Notes under the pieces: model-generated
What the model was told of the DNA's origin: nothing
The model's input: the letters and a program-made list of their open reading frames with translations, nothing else
Databases searched by the model: none
Assembly: GCA_027325115.1 (NCBI GenBank)
Contig: DAHWFG010000259.1
Span: forward strand, 1 to 5,889
Length of the DNA: 5,889 bases
Source: JAKBCQ01 sp021807585
GTDB taxonomy: Bacteria > Planctomycetota > Planctomycetia > Isosphaerales > Isosphaeraceae
Direction of reading: 5' to 3'
Made by a program: the position numbers and the translations under genes
In this document: piece by piece, positions 5,641 to 5,889 of the stretch
Layout: each line of letters begins with the position of its first letter
Position numbering within the stretch: position 1 is the stretch's first letter

Positions 5641-5889
5641 GGCTTCACCTCGCCCCGTCGCTCTTCGGGAACATCGGCCAAAGTCGCGTTTTGGCTCAAC
5701 TGCAACGCTCGAACGTACGCGACGATCGCCCACCGATCCGCGTGCTTAATCTGATATTGATATGGAGACATCAAACCTTTGCCGTTCGTTATCACATGAA
5801 AAATCTCGCCGTCGGTGATCTTACGCAAGCGGTCGTCGTGATAGCTCGGCACGCCGACGAGCCCGTATTGCGTGACAATCCCCTTGCCG
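5637..5889 (-). CDS. actE: Alternative complex III monoheme cytochrome c subunit ActE, C-terminal part
   Basis: The last 83 residues of a protein whose start and heme-attachment CxxCH lie beyond the high-coordinate edge. The frame is open to the window end, beginning G-K-G-I-V-T-Q-Y. Features shared with ActE are PSYHDDRLRKITDGEIFHVI (14-33), the axial methionine region ITNGKGLMSPY (33-43, M40 as probable heme ligand), and HADRWAIVAYVRALQLSQNA. ActE is a periplasm-facing monoheme cytochrome c that collects electrons inside ACIII and passes them to the terminal acceptor, probably the oxidase encoded downstream. A GTG at 5852 is an internal valine codon, not a start. The stop overlaps the actF ATG as ATGA. 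Confidence 0.92.
   Translation of the reverse strand, partial: GKGIVTQYGLVGVPSYHDDRLRKITDGEIFHVITNGKGLMSPYQYQIKHADRWAIVAYVRALQLSQNATLADVPEERRGEVKP
5645..5651 (-). promoter_or_regulatory. Ribosome binding site of actF
   Basis: The minus strand reads GAGGTGA, seven bases complementary to the 16S 3' end, 4 bases before the ATG at 5640-5638. It lies inside the last codons of actE and selects the start at 5640. Confidence 0.7.

Noticed and set aside
5087..5749. 220-residue plus-strand open frame over actF and actE
   Set aside because: Antisense to conserved ACIII genes, Arg/Ala/Ser-rich, no recognisable features.
5637..5852. Small complete gene starting at GTG 5852
   Set aside because: The frame stays open to the window edge and the upstream residues fit ActE, so this is the tail of a longer cytochrome c.

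Overview
The window holds eight genes, all read from the minus strand, and most of a respiratory operon. Going 5'->3' along the minus strand (high to low coordinates) the order is: the C-terminal end of the cytochrome c subunit ActE of alternative complex III (ACIII), the complete quinone-binding membrane subunit ActF, a small one-helix membrane protein of unknown function, the cbb3-oxidase assembly protein CcoS, the catalytic oxidase subunit CcoN, the monoheme cytochrome c CcoO, a monoheme CcoP-like cytochrome c, and, after a 114-base gap, an unknown one-helix membrane protein whose gene runs off the low-coordinate end.

The genes describe one electron path. ACIII takes electrons from quinol (ActF) and passes them to c-type hemes (ActE). 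From there they reach the c hemes of CcoO and the CcoP-like protein, and finally the heme/CuB site of CcoN, where oxygen is reduced. Five of the junctions are four-base ATGA overlaps (start codon fused to the previous stop). This implies one transcript with coupled translation, fitting a quinol:cytochrome c oxidoreductase plus terminal oxidase made as a unit, possibly a supercomplex.

No RNA gene, insertion sequence, phage or CRISPR signal was seen. The only non-coding stretches are 18-21 bases downstream of actF and the 114 bases at 704-817, which hold a short dyad and a 9-base direct repeat.

The source is a fairly GC-rich bacterium with a strong excess of the palindrome CGATCG (about 32 copies by hand count). 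ACIII joined to a cbb3-like oxidase with a monoheme CcoP and an early ccoS suggests the Planctomycetota/Verrucomicrobiota (PVC) group, but this is inference from gene content only. Nothing here is a clearly new system. The least explained parts are the two unknown membrane proteins, a cysteine triad at the end of ActF, and the lysine/alanine-rich tail of the CcoP-like protein.
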